Part shown: positions 36,714 through 47,227 of the stretch, one piece after another
Numbering within the stretch: the first letter of the stretch is position 1
Layout of the letters: each line of letters begins with the position of its first letter
From: AWTP1-13 sp963840075
Lineage (GTDB): Bacteria; Pseudomonadota; Alphaproteobacteria; Rhizobiales; Hyphomicrobiaceae
NCBI GenBank assembly: GCA_963840075.1
Contig: CAWIXS010000017.1
Location: 324,787 to 388,786, forward strand
Length of the DNA: 64,000 nt
Reading direction: 5' to 3'
Position numbers and translations under genes: made by a program
Notes under the pieces: generated by a model
Seen by the model: the letters and a program-made list of their open reading frames with translations, nothing else
Database searches by the model: none
What the model was told of the DNA's origin: nothing

Positions 36714-37241
36714 ATGCCCTTCGACCGCAGATGCATCGCCGGACTGGCGTTGCTGGTGCCCCTCCTCCTCTGCGTCCTGGCGCCGCTGCCGTCTGAGGCG
36801 CAGATTCTGGAAGGGGGGACCGTCAAGGCGCAGCACGGCGATTGGCAGGTGGTGTGCCGGCCGCCGCCGCCGGGCGCCAAGAACGAGATTTGCGGCGCGG
36901 TCCAGAGCGTCACGGCCGAGGACAACCAGAACGTCGGGCTCACGGCCATCGTGCAGAAGCACTCCGACGGCAAGGTCACCATGCGCGTGGTGGCCCCGCT
37001 CGGCGTGTTCCTCGGCAAGGCGCTGGGCGTCCAGATCGACGAGAAGCACGAGGGCCACGTCCCCTTCGATCGCTGCCTCGCGGTCGGCTGCCAGGCCCAG
37101 CTGCTCCTGGAGGCGCCCCTGCTCGCCAAGCTGAGGGCGGGAAAGACGCTGGTGTTCATCATCTATCGCACCCAGGAGGCGGGCGTGGGCATTCCCATCT
37201 CGCTCGCCGGCTTCGGCCCTGCCGTCGCCGCCCTGCGGTAG
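36714..37241 (+). CDS. Invasion-associated locus B (IalB) family protein
   Basis: 175 residues from the ATG at 36714. Signal peptide (CIAGLALLVPLLLCVLAPLP), then the IalB domain: KAQHGDWQVVCRPPPPGAKN, EICGAVQSVTAEDNQNVGLT and the late FDRCLAVGCQAQLLLEAPLL with its two cysteines. Secreted or periplasmic; in Bartonella the namesake affects erythrocyte invasion, but the family is widespread in free-living alphaproteobacteria and the function is unclear. A small GGGGT-CAG-ACCCC hairpin follows the stop. Confidence 0.85.
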   Translation: MPFDRRCIAGLALLVPLLLCVLAPLPSEAQILEGGTVKAQHGDWQVVCRPPPPGAKNEICGAVQSVTAEDNQNVGLTAIVQKHSDGKVTMRVVAPLGVFLGKALGVQIDEKHEGHVPFDRCLAVGCQAQLLLEAPLLAKLRAGKTLVFIIYRTQEAGVGIPISLAGFGPAVAALR

Positions 37242-37262
37242 GGGTCAGACCCCGTCAACCCG

Positions 37263-37823
37263 TCAGAACCCGGTCCAGAGCGAGTAGTTGCCGAGCGCGG
37301 CGTGGGCGTTGATGGCGATGGCGCGGCAGGGCGCGAACTCGGAGAGCTGGGTCTGCAGGACCTGGACGCCGTAGCCGTTCAGCGCCTCGCCGACCCTGAC
37401 GGTCAGGGCCTGGTTGAAGCCGATGCGGTCGCGCTGGACTTCCTCCAGCGTGCGCTCGCTGATCTCGGCCAGGATCGCGCCCTGGGAACGCTCCATGACA
37501 TCGGAGGGCAGGTCCGCGATCTTGGCCACCGCCGAGACGATGTCGTCCACGTAGTAGGTGACGAGCGCGCCGACGGTGACCGTCTTCAGGTCCTTGGTCA
37601 TGATGACCTTGGACTGGATGCGCTGGGTCTGGCGCACCGTCGTCATCAGCTTGTAGGTGGTCACGAGCGGCCAGTACCAGTGCAGCCCCGGCTGCCATTC
37701 CTTGATGCGCCGGCCGTGCACGAACGCCACGCCCGCCTGCGTCGCCGGCACGATCACGAGCCAAGGCAGGAAGCGGAGCAGGGTCTGGAAGATCTGCCCG
37801 ATCCAGCCGAACACTTGTTCCAA
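37263..37823 (-). CDS. SPFH/band-7 domain protein, short form
   Basis: 186 residues. A weak N-terminal hydrophobic segment (GQIFQTLLRFLPWLVIVPAT) followed by an SPFH core: RRIKEWQPGLHWYWPLVTTY, VGALVTYYVDDIVSAVAKIA, and RTLEEVQRDRIGFNQALTVR. Related proteins (stomatin, HflK/C type) scaffold membrane patches or regulate proteases. The usual C-terminal coiled coil is missing and there is no NfeD partner, so the gene may be a shortened version. Convergent with the IalB gene. Confidence 0.75.
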   Translation of the reverse strand: MEQVFGWIGQIFQTLLRFLPWLVIVPATQAGVAFVHGRRIKEWQPGLHWYWPLVTTYKLMTTVRQTQRIQSKVIMTKDLKTVTVGALVTYYVDDIVSAVAKIADLPSDVMERSQGAILAEISERTLEEVQRDRIGFNQALTVRVGEALNGYGVQVLQTQLSEFAPCRAIAINAHAALGNYSLWTGF

Positions 37824-37929
37824 AGGTCACCCCCATTGAGCGGGTCCGGCGCCGATCCAGGACGATGTTATACTCCCGCCGGCCCGCGGTCGTAGAGGCC
37901 AATTCTGGCCAATTGCAATGCGGCGGCAG

Positions 37930-39312
37930 TCAGTCGATCTCGGTCGCCTGCGCCGCATTCGACAGGACGGCGACACCGTAGCCGTCCAGAGTGACGGTTC
38001 CGTCGAACCGCTCGCGCACCACCTTGCCCCCGGTGCCGGTGTCGAGCCGCAGCACCTGCCGGCAGTCCTTCGGCCCTGCCACCCAGTCGGAGGGGAGCAG
38101 GGCGCGCGGCTGGGGCCCGGTGTTGACGAACACGCCGCTGCGCCGGCCGTCCTCGCCCCAGACGAGGACCGCGTCCACGTCGGGGTTGTCGGGCGAAAGG
38201 TCGGGGAAGCTCACCCAGTCGCCGAAGCGCACATGCTGGGCGAACAGCTGCTTGGCAAGGCACGCGGCCGTCGCCTCGCCCTGCATGGTTACCAGGCCGT
38301 AGGCATCGTCGTGGGCGGTTGCGGTCCAGCGCATCTCCAAATCCGCGCCGCCGCGGATCAGATGGATCAGCGCCGAGGCGTAGTAGGCCGCCCCGAAGGC
38401 GTTCTGGTTGAGGCCGCCGACGAAGCGGTGGTCGTGGTGCACCACCGTGTTGAGCTCGCCACAGACGTTGAGGATGTTGCGCCCCGCCAGGATGCGGGCA
38501 ACGGCCCGCGCCCGCGTCTCGTACTGGGGGGTCTGCGCCATCAGCAGGGCCTGGTAGGCCGCGCCGGGCGGCGCCTCCGGGTCGCCCTTGAGGTCGAAGC
38601 CGAGCGTGGCGCTCGGCACCACCGGCCGCCAGTCGCCGTAGTGGTGCCAGGACACGAAGCCCAGGAGGCTCTCGTCGACCTCGTTGACGAGCCGGGAGAT
38701 CCAGTCGAGCCAGTAGGTCTGGAAGCCGCACAGCGCCGGCCCGCCGATGCGCAGCTTCTGCCCGCCCAGGTGCGGCGCCACGAGGCGATGCACCGTCCGC
38801 GCCACCTCCTCGTAGATCCGGCGGTACTGCGGGAAGCTCAGGGCGCCGCCGACCTGGTAGTTGTTGGGCTCGTTCCAGACGCACCAGTACCAGTCGCGCA
38901 CCACCTCCCCGCCCCACCGCTCGAGGCACCCCCAGACCACGTCGGCGCAGCGCGAAACGTAGGTGCGCAGGTTGCGCGGCTCGTCGTGGGGCGGGTGGTA
39001 CTTGGCGAACGTGACCATCGGCAGGGCGCCCATGTCGAGGACGGCCTGCACGTAGGCGGCAAACAGGTCCCACTCCGTCACGGGGTCGGGCACCGGCTTG
39101 TCGAACACGAAGATGCGCACGACCTGGGTGCCCATCAGCCGGTGGTGGCGGCGGATCGACTCGCGGTGGGGACCCAGCCCGATGTGCCACCAGCCGTCCA
39201 CCTCGTTGAAGCCGTAGCGCAGCTGCATGCGCTGGGCTCCCGCAAGGCGCACGGTTGCGGGCGTGATCGCAGTGTGCGTCGGAAACTCCCTGCTCCCCAC
39301 CAGACGGGTCAT
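37930..39312 (-). CDS. Glycoside hydrolase-like protein (GH39-like TIM barrel)
   Basis: 460 residues, no signal peptide. TIM-barrel features include IGLGPHRESIRRHHRLMGTQ and VVRIFVFDKP at the start and the acid/base motif WYWCVWNEPNNYQVGGAL, where Glu follows Asn as in clan GH-A. A second acidic residue, in RNILNVCGELNTVVHHDH, could be the nucleophile. The C-terminal beta domain ends with VTLDGYGVAVLSN. The nearest class is GH39 (beta-xylosidase or iduronidase type). It may act on a glycan made by the adjacent glycosyltransferases. Cytoplasmic location is odd for a hydrolase. Confidence 0.65.
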   Translation of the reverse strand: MTRLVGSREFPTHTAITPATVRLAGAQRMQLRYGFNEVDGWWHIGLGPHRESIRRHHRLMGTQVVRIFVFDKPVPDPVTEWDLFAAYVQAVLDMGALPMVTFAKYHPPHDEPRNLRTYVSRCADVVWGCLERWGGEVVRDWYWCVWNEPNNYQVGGALSFPQYRRIYEEVARTVHRLVAPHLGGQKLRIGGPALCGFQTYWLDWISRLVNEVDESLLGFVSWHHYGDWRPVVPSATLGFDLKGDPEAPPGAAYQALLMAQTPQYETRARAVARILAGRNILNVCGELNTVVHHDHRFVGGLNQNAFGAAYYASALIHLIRGGADLEMRWTATAHDDAYGLVTMQGEATAACLAKQLFAQHVRFGDWVSFPDLSPDNPDVDAVLVWGEDGRRSGVFVNTGPQPRALLPSDWVAGPKDCRQVLRLDTGTGGKVVRERFDGTVTLDGYGVAVLSNAAQATEID

Positions 39313-39328
39313 TCTTGCTTCCCGGACC

Positions 39329-40384
39329 TCATTCCCGGACGATCTCTATCAGCTGCCGCAGGCGCGCCTCGGGGCTGTGGAGCTGGCGGAACTCCCGGCG
39401 TATGCCCTCGACGATCTCGGCATAGTGCCCGGGGCGGCGCAGCACGTCGGCTATCTTGTCCTGCGGCCGCTCCTGGGGCAACACCAGCTCCTCGGCGGCC
39501 GCATCGCCGTAGATCGCGCGCACATAGTCGCGGTTGAGGACGAACACAGGGATGGTGCCGGCCGCAGGCGTCTCGAAGGTGCGGCACGTCACGTTGCCGA
39601 GCTTCTCGAACAGCGGGCGGTACACCACCGGGTTCAGGACGCCGCTGCTCATGGCAGCGATGACCTGCGAGAACGGGACCGGTGCAATGGCCTCGACACC
39701 GAGCTTTTTCATGTAGTCGTAGTCGACGTGGTAGACATCCTCCATCTGCATGGTCGGTGCCCAGTCGGGGAGCTGGTCCCAGCCGTATCCGTACAGGCCG
39801 ATGCGGCCCACCTCCTCGCGTACCGGCTCCGCCGCGCGCAGGACCTGCGCCATGCCGTGCCAGCGGAACTTGGAGTGACCGACGTAGGCGATCCCGAACT
39901 CCTTGGCGGAGAAGTCCAGCGGGACCTCCCAATTCGGGTCGTAGACGTGAAACAGGAAAGTGCCGACGTTGGGGCGCAGCGGACGCGGGGTCGGCTGGTA
40001 GATCTTGTCGGCCACCGCATCGCAGAAGTCCACGTAGGCCCTCCCCTCCTCCGCCGTACGGTGGTTGAAATCGCCATGGATTTCAACCGGGTCGTTGTAT
40101 CGCCCGTCGCAGTCGATCAGCACGCGCCGCCGCCGGGGCACCGCCTGAACCAAGCGCAGCCAATCTAAACGGTCGCCGTAGAGGAAATCCGTCGTCCATT
40201 CGAACACGAAAATCACCGCGTCCGCCCCGCTGAGGTCGATCGAGTAGCTCAGCGGGATCTTCGGGGTCGGCAAGCCGTAGACAGTGCTCTCGTGGCCCAT
40301 CTCCTTGGCGGCACGGGCATACGCCTGGAGATCGAGGCTGCTGCCCTGGTTCTCGTAGGCGTAATAGACGAAGATGAGTTTCAT
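39329..40384 (-). CDS. CgeB-like glycosyltransferase, paralogue 1
   Basis: 351 residues from the ATG at 40384 (MKLIFVYYAYENQGSSLDLQ). The fold looks like GT-B: a first Rossmann half with VIFVFEWTTDFLYGDRLDWL and a second half with FGIAYVGHSKFRWHGMAQVL, IGLYGYGWDQLPDWAPT and a C-terminal GTIPVFVLNRDYVRAIYGDA. It shares this order, and the NVxxFLFHxYDP segment, with the next two genes. The donor and acceptor are unknown. First of three in a row on this strand (in transcription order, last). Confidence 0.7.
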   Translation of the reverse strand: MKLIFVYYAYENQGSSLDLQAYARAAKEMGHESTVYGLPTPKIPLSYSIDLSGADAVIFVFEWTTDFLYGDRLDWLRLVQAVPRRRRVLIDCDGRYNDPVEIHGDFNHRTAEEGRAYVDFCDAVADKIYQPTPRPLRPNVGTFLFHVYDPNWEVPLDFSAKEFGIAYVGHSKFRWHGMAQVLRAAEPVREEVGRIGLYGYGWDQLPDWAPTMQMEDVYHVDYDYMKKLGVEAIAPVPFSQVIAAMSSGVLNPVVYRPLFEKLGNVTCRTFETPAAGTIPVFVLNRDYVRAIYGDAAAEELVLPQERPQDKIADVLRRPGHYAEIVEGIRREFRQLHSPEARLRQLIEIVRE

Positions 40385-40414
40385 GCTTCGGTCTCGCACG
40401 GCGGATCGTGAGGT

Positions 40415-41503
40415 TCAGTGGGAGACGGCCGTGACCAGCTCCTCGACGCGGCGGCGATAGGAATGGTGCGCGAGCAGGTGCTTGCGCACGTCCTCCACGA
40501 CTCCGCGGTAGTGGTCCGGCCGGCGCAGCGCATCGAGAAGCTTCCCGGCCACCCGGCCCGGCAGCGTCAGCTCCCGCGCCGCCGGACCATAGACTGCCTC
40601 CGCCAGGCCCCGGTCGAGCATGAGGAGCGGAATGGTGTCGGCGCAGAACTCCTCGAAATAGCGCAGCGTCAGGTGCCGTACGTGCGCCAGGAACGGCCGC
40701 TGCGTGAAAATGTTGATGCGCCCCACGCTCATGGCGCCGATGACGTCCGTAAAGGGGACTGGCGGCTCGATGCGGATGCGCAGCTTGCGGAACTTCTCTG
40801 CCTCGTTGCGGAAGGCGGGCTCGAGGCCCATACGCTCCGCCCACTCCGGCAGCTCATCCCACCACATGCCCTGGAAGGCGATCTCGCCGACCTCGTCCCT
40901 GATCTGCTCGATGGCGGGCAGAATCTCGCCTGCGACATCCTTCCAGCGCCACCAGTTGTGACCGACGTGCAGGATGTCGTACTTCTTCGGCGGCACCTTG
41001 GCCGGATCGATCACCTCGTCCGGGTTGAACCCGAAGACGGGCAGCGTCGTCACATTCGGGTTGCTGGACGGCGTGATGGTGGGCTTGATGATCTGGTCCG
41101 TGAGCGCATCATAGAAGTCGAGCCATTCCTCGCGCTCGGCCTCGTTGAGGTGGCTGCGGTCGTAGCCGTTCACGACGGTGAACGGGTTGAACCGGGCGTC
41201 GGCGTCGAGGATGTAGCGGCGGTGGCGCGGGATGGTGCCCAAGAGGGCCACCTCCTGCAGCTTCTTGGGGCGGTGCAGCTTCGACTCGAAGAGGTAGATG
41301 ACGCGGTCGAAGGCGCGCGCGTCGGTCGAGAACCGCGCGATCTGCGTCTCCGGCGGCAGATAGAACCCGGCAACGACCTGCGGCTGCGACGCGCCGTGGA
41401 AGGCGATGGTGTGGCCGAGCTCCGCCGCCACGCGGCAGTAGTTGGCGATCGCGTGCGTGTTGCCCGCGTTGGCCCGGTACTCGATCACGAACAGGATGTT
41501 CAT
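40415..41503 (-). CDS. CgeB-like glycosyltransferase, paralogue 2
   Basis: 362 residues. N-terminal half starts MNILFVIEYRANAGNTHAIA, followed by RHRRYILDADARFNPFTVVN. Second half: YDILHVGHNWWRWKDVAGEI, FQGMWWDELPEWAERMGLEP, and FEEFCADTIPLLMLDRGLAE near the end. The ATG at 41503 overlaps the stop of paralogue 3 (ATGA), showing tight coupling. Same layout as its two neighbours, with only moderate residue identity, so the duplications are old. Confidence 0.7.
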   Translation of the reverse strand: MNILFVIEYRANAGNTHAIANYCRVAAELGHTIAFHGASQPQVVAGFYLPPETQIARFSTDARAFDRVIYLFESKLHRPKKLQEVALLGTIPRHRRYILDADARFNPFTVVNGYDRSHLNEAEREEWLDFYDALTDQIIKPTITPSSNPNVTTLPVFGFNPDEVIDPAKVPPKKYDILHVGHNWWRWKDVAGEILPAIEQIRDEVGEIAFQGMWWDELPEWAERMGLEPAFRNEAEKFRKLRIRIEPPVPFTDVIGAMSVGRINIFTQRPFLAHVRHLTLRYFEEFCADTIPLLMLDRGLAEAVYGPAARELTLPGRVAGKLLDALRRPDHYRGVVEDVRKHLLAHHSYRRRVEELVTAVSH

Positions 41504-42612
41504 TGCGCCCCTCGCACACTCTTCTCGAGGAGCGCAGCCAGCTCCTGGAAGCGCCGCTCGTAAGAGTGGTGGCGAGCGAGGTGGGCGCGGGTCTGCAAGA
41601 CCGCGTCCCAATAGACCTCGGGCCGGCGCAGGGCGTCCTTCGTGAATGCACCCACATCTTCTCCGGGCACCAGGGTCGACGCGGCCGGGCCGTATATGGC
41701 CGAGACGAAGTCACGCGGCAGCATCAGGATCGGCAGGGCATCACTGTAGAAGGTCTCGAACGTGCGGATCGTCACATAGCCGAGCTCGCGGAACAGCGGG
41801 CGGTGAAAGACCGGAGCGAAGCGCGCCTTGCCGATGAGGTCCGTCACCTCGTCGAAGCGGACCGCGTGGCGCACCTCGACACCGAGCCCGGCCAGCAGAG
41901 CCGGGTCGGTATCGATGCCCGCAATGCCCTGCTTGATCGCCCAGTCCGGGCGCTCGCCCCAGTCCCAGCCGACCAGGCACGCCTTCCCCACCTCCTCGCG
42001 CACGGATTTGTACTGCTCGAGGAAGCCGCGCACCTGCTCCCAGCGCTGCCAGTTGTTGCCGACGTACATGACGCCGTAGGGCCTCTCGGCAGGCGTGGCC
42101 TCGAGCCACGCGGCCGCCGCCTCACGGGCGGTCGCGTACGGCCTGGCAACCGCGCCGGGGTCGTAGCCGTGGAACAGGAACGAGGAGACGTTCCTGCGCA
42201 GCGGAGCCAGCGTCGGCTGCAGGATCGTGTCCGAGACCGCGGCAATCGCCTCCTCCCACTCCCAGCCCTGGTGGCCGTCGAGCTTCTCGAGGTGGTTGAA
42301 ATCGTGCTCGGGCCTGATCGTGTCGTTGTAGTGGCCCCAGAGGTCGACGACGATGCGCCGCGCGCGCGGCGTGCCGTCGAGCAGCCGCGCGAGGCGCGGC
42401 ATCTCCGGGAAGTCCGACACGACCTGGATGACGAACAGGGCAGCGTCGACGCCGCTCAGGTCCGTGGTGAACTGGAGAGACGCCAGCTCGGGATTGGGGT
42501 CGCCGTAGACGGCCACGTCGTGGCCGAGCGCCTTGCCGGCAGCCACCCACTTATGGACCGTGGATACGCTGCGCACCCACGGGTCCACGTACGTCACGAG
42601 CAGGATTTTCAT
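41500..42612 (-). CDS. CgeB-like glycosyltransferase, paralogue 3
   Basis: 370 residues: MKILLVTYVDPWVRSVSTVH, then ARRIVVDLWGHYNDTIRPEH, NVSSFLFHGYDPGAVARPYA, YGVMYVGNNWQRWEQVRGFL, CLVGWDWGERPDWAIKQGIA and the closing YSDALPILMLPRDFVSAIYG. Start overlaps the stop of the upstream epimerase gene as ATGA. All three paralogues and the epimerase are therefore one transcription unit. Confidence 0.7.
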   Translation of the reverse strand: MKILLVTYVDPWVRSVSTVHKWVAAGKALGHDVAVYGDPNPELASLQFTTDLSGVDAALFVIQVVSDFPEMPRLARLLDGTPRARRIVVDLWGHYNDTIRPEHDFNHLEKLDGHQGWEWEEAIAAVSDTILQPTLAPLRRNVSSFLFHGYDPGAVARPYATAREAAAAWLEATPAERPYGVMYVGNNWQRWEQVRGFLEQYKSVREEVGKACLVGWDWGERPDWAIKQGIAGIDTDPALLAGLGVEVRHAVRFDEVTDLIGKARFAPVFHRPLFRELGYVTIRTFETFYSDALPILMLPRDFVSAIYGPAASTLVPGEDVGAFTKDALRRPEVYWDAVLQTRAHLARHHSYERRFQELAALLEKSVRGAQ

Positions 42613-43590
42613 CGGGCGCTCCGCGGGGCCGGCGGGTTGGCAGCGAACTCGGCGCGAGCCCAGCCAAGCGTCTCGACAAGGCCGGTCTCGAAGGTCGTGC
42701 GCGGCTCCCAGCCGAGGATGGACTTGGCCCGCGCCACGTCTGCGCGCACCGAGCGCTGCTCGCCCGGCCGCGCTGGCGCGCGGATGATCTTGTGCGTCCC
42801 CGCAGCGTCACCGAACGCGCCGATCGCCGCCTCGGCGAGCTGGCTGATGGACAGCGACCGCCCGCTGCCGAGGTTTATGACGCGGCCGTTCGCCGCAGGC
42901 GTCTGCAGCGCACGCACCCACCCCTCGACGATGTCGCCGATGTAGACGAAGTCGCGCGTCTGCTCGCCGTCACCGAAGATGGTGATCGGCTCGCCGCGCA
43001 GGAGATTGCCGAGGAAGATGCCGAGCACCCCCTGATAGGGATTGTCGAAGGCTTGGCCCGGGCCATAGACGCTGTACATGCGCAGCGACGTCACATTGAA
43101 GTCGAACCCCAGATCGGGCCGCTCCGCCGTCGCGTGGACGTAGCGCTCGCCCGCGAGCTTGGTGATCCCGTAGTAGGAGTCCGGCCAGCACCGCTCGGTC
43201 TCGGGCGTCGGCACCGCCCCGCCGTTCCCGTATATCGTCATCGAGCTGGCGTAGAGCAGCCGCGGCACTTTGTACTTGAGGCACAACTGAAGCACGTTGA
43301 GCGTGCCTTCGACGTTGGTGCGCAGGTCCACGGTGGGGTCGGTGAAGGAGCGGATGATCGAGACCTGCCCAGCGATGTGGCAGATCGCGTCCAATCCGCG
43401 GGCAAATGCCGGCTCGACCTCCGCGACCTTGGCGACGTCACCGTGCGCGAACCAGACGTCTGAGGGAAGATTGGACCGCTTCCCCGTCGAACTCGTTGTC
43501 CACCACGGAGACGGCGTGCCCGTCCGCCAGCAGCCGGCGGCAAAGGTGCGTGCCGATGAAGCCGGCGCCCCCTGTTACCAGTACCCTCAT
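42609..43590 (-). CDS. NAD-dependent sugar epimerase/dehydratase (frameshifted as sequenced)
   Basis: Extended short-chain dehydrogenase. The NAD motif opens the protein (MRVLVTGGAGFIGTHLCRRL) in one frame. From DVWFAHGDVAKVAEVEPAFA onward it is in another, because of an extra base in a G run near 43485; corrected length is 326 residues. Active-site Ser/Tyr/Lys are in LLYASSMTIYGNGGAVPTPE and DSYYGITKLAGERYVHATAE. Likely epimerises or dehydrates a nucleotide sugar for the glycosyltransferases that follow it. UDP-glucose 4-epimerase is the nearest guess. Confidence 0.78.
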
Positions 43591-44245
43591 TCCACGACCC
43601 TCATTCCCCGCTCCATTCCGCTGCGGCGTGATTGTGCGTTGTCCATTGCCCCGACGGAAGATCCCGAAGGACCAGTGCGGTTCCTCCACTGCCATAGGGG
43701 GCAGAGCCTGTCCACGCAGATGGGAGGCATCGTCGCTCACCGCTGAATGCTCCATGAACGGGCGGGCGCCCCGTGTCTCTTGCGCCACTGCGCATCCGCG
43801 CCTGGTTGAGGGAGTCTCCGCTAACACCTTGTCAACCCAAGCCCCGATGCTATCAATCGCGGGTTTGCTCGGTAGGCCGGATGCCGATTGGCAGGCCGTT
43901 GCCGAAACGGGCAGCGCCCAGAGAAGCCTTCAGGCGTCGTCCAGGTCGGTCGCCATCGCTATGGCCCTGCGATCGAGATGCAGAGCGTCGCAATCCTGTG
44001 CGCGTCGTTTGGAGAGGAGACCGCGAACGAATCCGCTCTCCCGGGCGCGCGAACGCTACGCTTTCAGAAAGGGTAAGTGGATGCTTGCGGGATCACATCC
44101 GCCGCTTGCAGGAAAAATGCATGTACGCGCCACTTTCCAGCAATGCGAGGGGCCGGGGCACGTTCATCGGCGGTTCATGGCGCCTCCGACATCCTTCCTT
44201 CATTGGTAGCAACCCGTGATCGAACAGCCGTGAGCAAATGGGGCT
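43591..44245. other. Divergent region in the glycan locus
   Basis: 655 bp between two divergently transcribed sugar-nucleotide genes. No open frame here resembles a protein family. No tRNA, repeat or terminator stands out. It is probably the shared promoter region of both halves of the locus, unusually long for this chromosome. Confidence 0.4.
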
Positions 44246-45268
44246 ATGCCTACTAAGCGGATATTGATCACTGGTGGTGCCGGCTTCATCGGCTGCAATG
44301 CCGCGCGCTTCTTCCGGGCGCGCAATTGGGCCGTCACGGTTCTGGACAATCTCTCCCGGCAGGGGACGGACAAGAACCTCGGGTGGCTGCGCGACAGCAC
44401 GACCTTCGACTTCGAGCAGGCCGACATACGCGATCGCGCGGCAGTGGACCGCATCCTTTCGCAAGGCCGCTTCGATGCGGTGCTGCACTTGGCCGCACAG
44501 GTGGCCGTCACCACATCCGTAGTCGACCCGGGCACCGACTTTGCCGTGAACGCCATGGGCACCTTCAACGTGCTCGACGCGATCCGGCGCTACTGCCCCG
44601 AGGCCGTCTTCATCAACGCCTCGACCAACAAGGTCTACGGCAAGATCGCCGGCGCCGAGTACGAGCTCGCCGGCAGCCGCTACGCCTACGTCAACAGGCC
44701 CTTCGGCATCAGCGAGAGCGAGCCGCTCGACTTCCTCTCGCCCTACGGCTGCTCGAAGGGGGCGGCCGATCAGTACGCGCTCGATTTCGCCCGCATCTAC
44801 CAGATTCCCGCGACCTCGTTCCGCCAGTCGTGCATCTACGGGCCGCGGCAGTTCGGGGTGGAGGACCAGGGCTGGGTGGCGTGGTTCGCCATCGCCTCGC
44901 TGCTCGGTCGCGACATCACGATCTTCGGCGACGGCAAGCAGGTGCGCGACGTGCTGCACGTCGAGGACCTCGTGCGCGCCTACGAGGCGGCCATCCGCTC
45001 GCCGGACAAGGTCGCCGCGCAGGCCTTCAATGTCGGCGGCGGCCCCGGCCAGCTGCTCTCGCTGCTCGACCTCGTCGCCATGCTCGAGAAGCGCTTCCAG
45101 CGCCGCATCCCGCTCAAGTGGGACGAGTGGCGCCCGGGCGACCAGCGCATCTACGTCAGCGACATTCGCAAGCTCGATACGGTCCTGGGCTGGAAGCCCG
45201 AGATCGACGTTGGGTCCGGAATCACGCAACTCACAGACTGGGTGGCGCAGAACCGCGCCGCCTTCTAA
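44246..45268 (+). CDS. NAD-dependent epimerase, CDP-paratose 2-epimerase-like
   Basis: 340 residues. Rossmann motif KRILITGGAGFIGCNAARFF, then FINASTNKVYGKIAGAEYEL, with Thr-Asn-Lys in the position seen in CDP-tyvelose/paratose epimerases, and SPYGCSKGAADQYALDFARI with the catalytic Tyr and Lys. Later SFRQSCIYGPRQFGVEDQGW and KQVRDVLHVEDLVRAYEAAI. Probably interconverts a nucleotide deoxysugar or pentose. The ATG at 44246 follows GGGGCT. It is followed 53 bp later by a decarboxylase of the same fold, so the two likely act in one pathway. Confidence 0.8.
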   Translation: MPTKRILITGGAGFIGCNAARFFRARNWAVTVLDNLSRQGTDKNLGWLRDSTTFDFEQADIRDRAAVDRILSQGRFDAVLHLAAQVAVTTSVVDPGTDFAVNAMGTFNVLDAIRRYCPEAVFINASTNKVYGKIAGAEYELAGSRYAYVNRPFGISESEPLDFLSPYGCSKGAADQYALDFARIYQIPATSFRQSCIYGPRQFGVEDQGWVAWFAIASLLGRDITIFGDGKQVRDVLHVEDLVRAYEAAIRSPDKVAAQAFNVGGGPGQLLSLLDLVAMLEKRFQRRIPLKWDEWRPGDQRIYVSDIRKLDTVLGWKPEIDVGSGITQLTDWVAQNRAAF

Positions 45269-45321
45269 CGGTCGAGGTCATTGCCATGCGCGATTTTGGA
45301 CCGCTTTCGGCTGGGGGCAAC

Positions 45322-46345
<1,024 letters not shown>

Positions 46346-46348
46346 GGG

Positions 46349-46376
46349 GGCGGGACTGACGCTCGCCGGTCCCGCC
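46349..46376 (+). terminator. Putative terminator after the decarboxylase
   Basis: GGCGGGAC (46349-46356) pairs with GTCCCGCC (46369-46376), loop of 12 nt. A T-rich patch (GTTTTG) follows only 16 bp later, so this is a weak candidate. Confidence 0.4.
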
Positions 46377-46509
46377 GGGGCGCTGCCTGCGTTTTGAGCA
46401 TGCGGCATTTGGTGCGCGTGCGCCCCAAACCCATCACGATCCCCCTATCTGCGCTTGCTACACCTTCTTGTGCGCTGCTAGCGTTCGGAGGAGTCGGGGA
46501 GATTGTGTG

Positions 46510-47118
46510 ATGAAGTGGTATCGTCTGCTTGCAGTGATGGGCCTGTGCGCGTCCGTCTCCGTAGCGCGAGGCGCGACCATCGAGGAGTTCAACGTCAGGG
46601 GCTGGGTCGTCGGAGCCTACTCCGACAACCGCACCGGCCAATTCACCCACTGCGCGACCAGCGTCCCCTACCGCAGCGGCACCACGCTGTTCTTCTATCT
46701 CTCGAGGAGCTACCAGTGGTCCATGGGGCTCCACAATCCGATGTGGCGCAGCATGCCGGGCGCCTCGATCGAGCTGATGTACTACATCGACAGCGGCCCC
46801 CCGACCCGCGTCCGGGCGCTCGTCAACAACCTCGGCATGGTGAGCATTCCCCTCGCGGACAGCCGGGCGCTGTTCGAGACGTTCAAGCGCGGCCGCCGCC
46901 TGTTCGTCGTGGATTCGAGGGAACGGTTCGGCTTCGACCTCACCAACTCGTCCAAGGCGCTCGCGGCGGTCTACGATTGCGTGCAGCGCCACTCGATTGG
47001 ACGGAGCCCGCCGCCTGGACTGACACCCGAGCCGATGCCCGGGCCAGGGCCGGCGCCAGCCCCACCTCGGGTCCGGCCGCCGGACACCTCCAGAGGTGGG
47101 GCGGAGATTAGCATCTAG
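46510..47118 (+). CDS. Secreted protein of unknown function
   Basis: 202 residues. Signal peptide (YRLLAVMGLCASVSVARGAT). The mature region has two cysteines (FTHCATSVPYRSG and AAVYDCVQRHS), a run of aromatic residues (LFFYLSRSYQWSMGLHNPMW) and a proline-rich tail (GLTPEPMPGPGPAPAPPRVR). The 110-residue core looks like the compact alphaproteobacterial periplasmic domain often annotated as hypothetical; I do not recognise a named family. A GGGGAG site precedes the ATG. It is separated from the glycan locus by a putative terminator. Confidence 0.65.
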   Translation: MKWYRLLAVMGLCASVSVARGATIEEFNVRGWVVGAYSDNRTGQFTHCATSVPYRSGTTLFFYLSRSYQWSMGLHNPMWRSMPGASIELMYYIDSGPPTRVRALVNNLGMVSIPLADSRALFETFKRGRRLFVVDSRERFGFDLTNSSKALAAVYDCVQRHSIGRSPPPGLTPEPMPGPGPAPAPPRVRPPDTSRGGAEISI

Positions 47119-47227
47119 GGGGAAATGCCGGGTCGGCGTGTGCCTCTGCCCTTCACCCGACCCACTGCCCGCGCTGCCGCAGGACGTGGGCAGGTTGGCG
47201 ATGCGCGCGGGAGAGGGAGGACTCGCC

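Noticed and set aside
37242..37262. GGGGTCAGACCCC as a strong terminator after the IalB gene
   Set aside because: The stem is only 5 bp with no T run, so it is noted under the gene but not called.
43591..44245. Open frames in the gap of the glycan locus
   Set aside because: All have shifting composition without family-like segments, and none has a convincing ribosome site.
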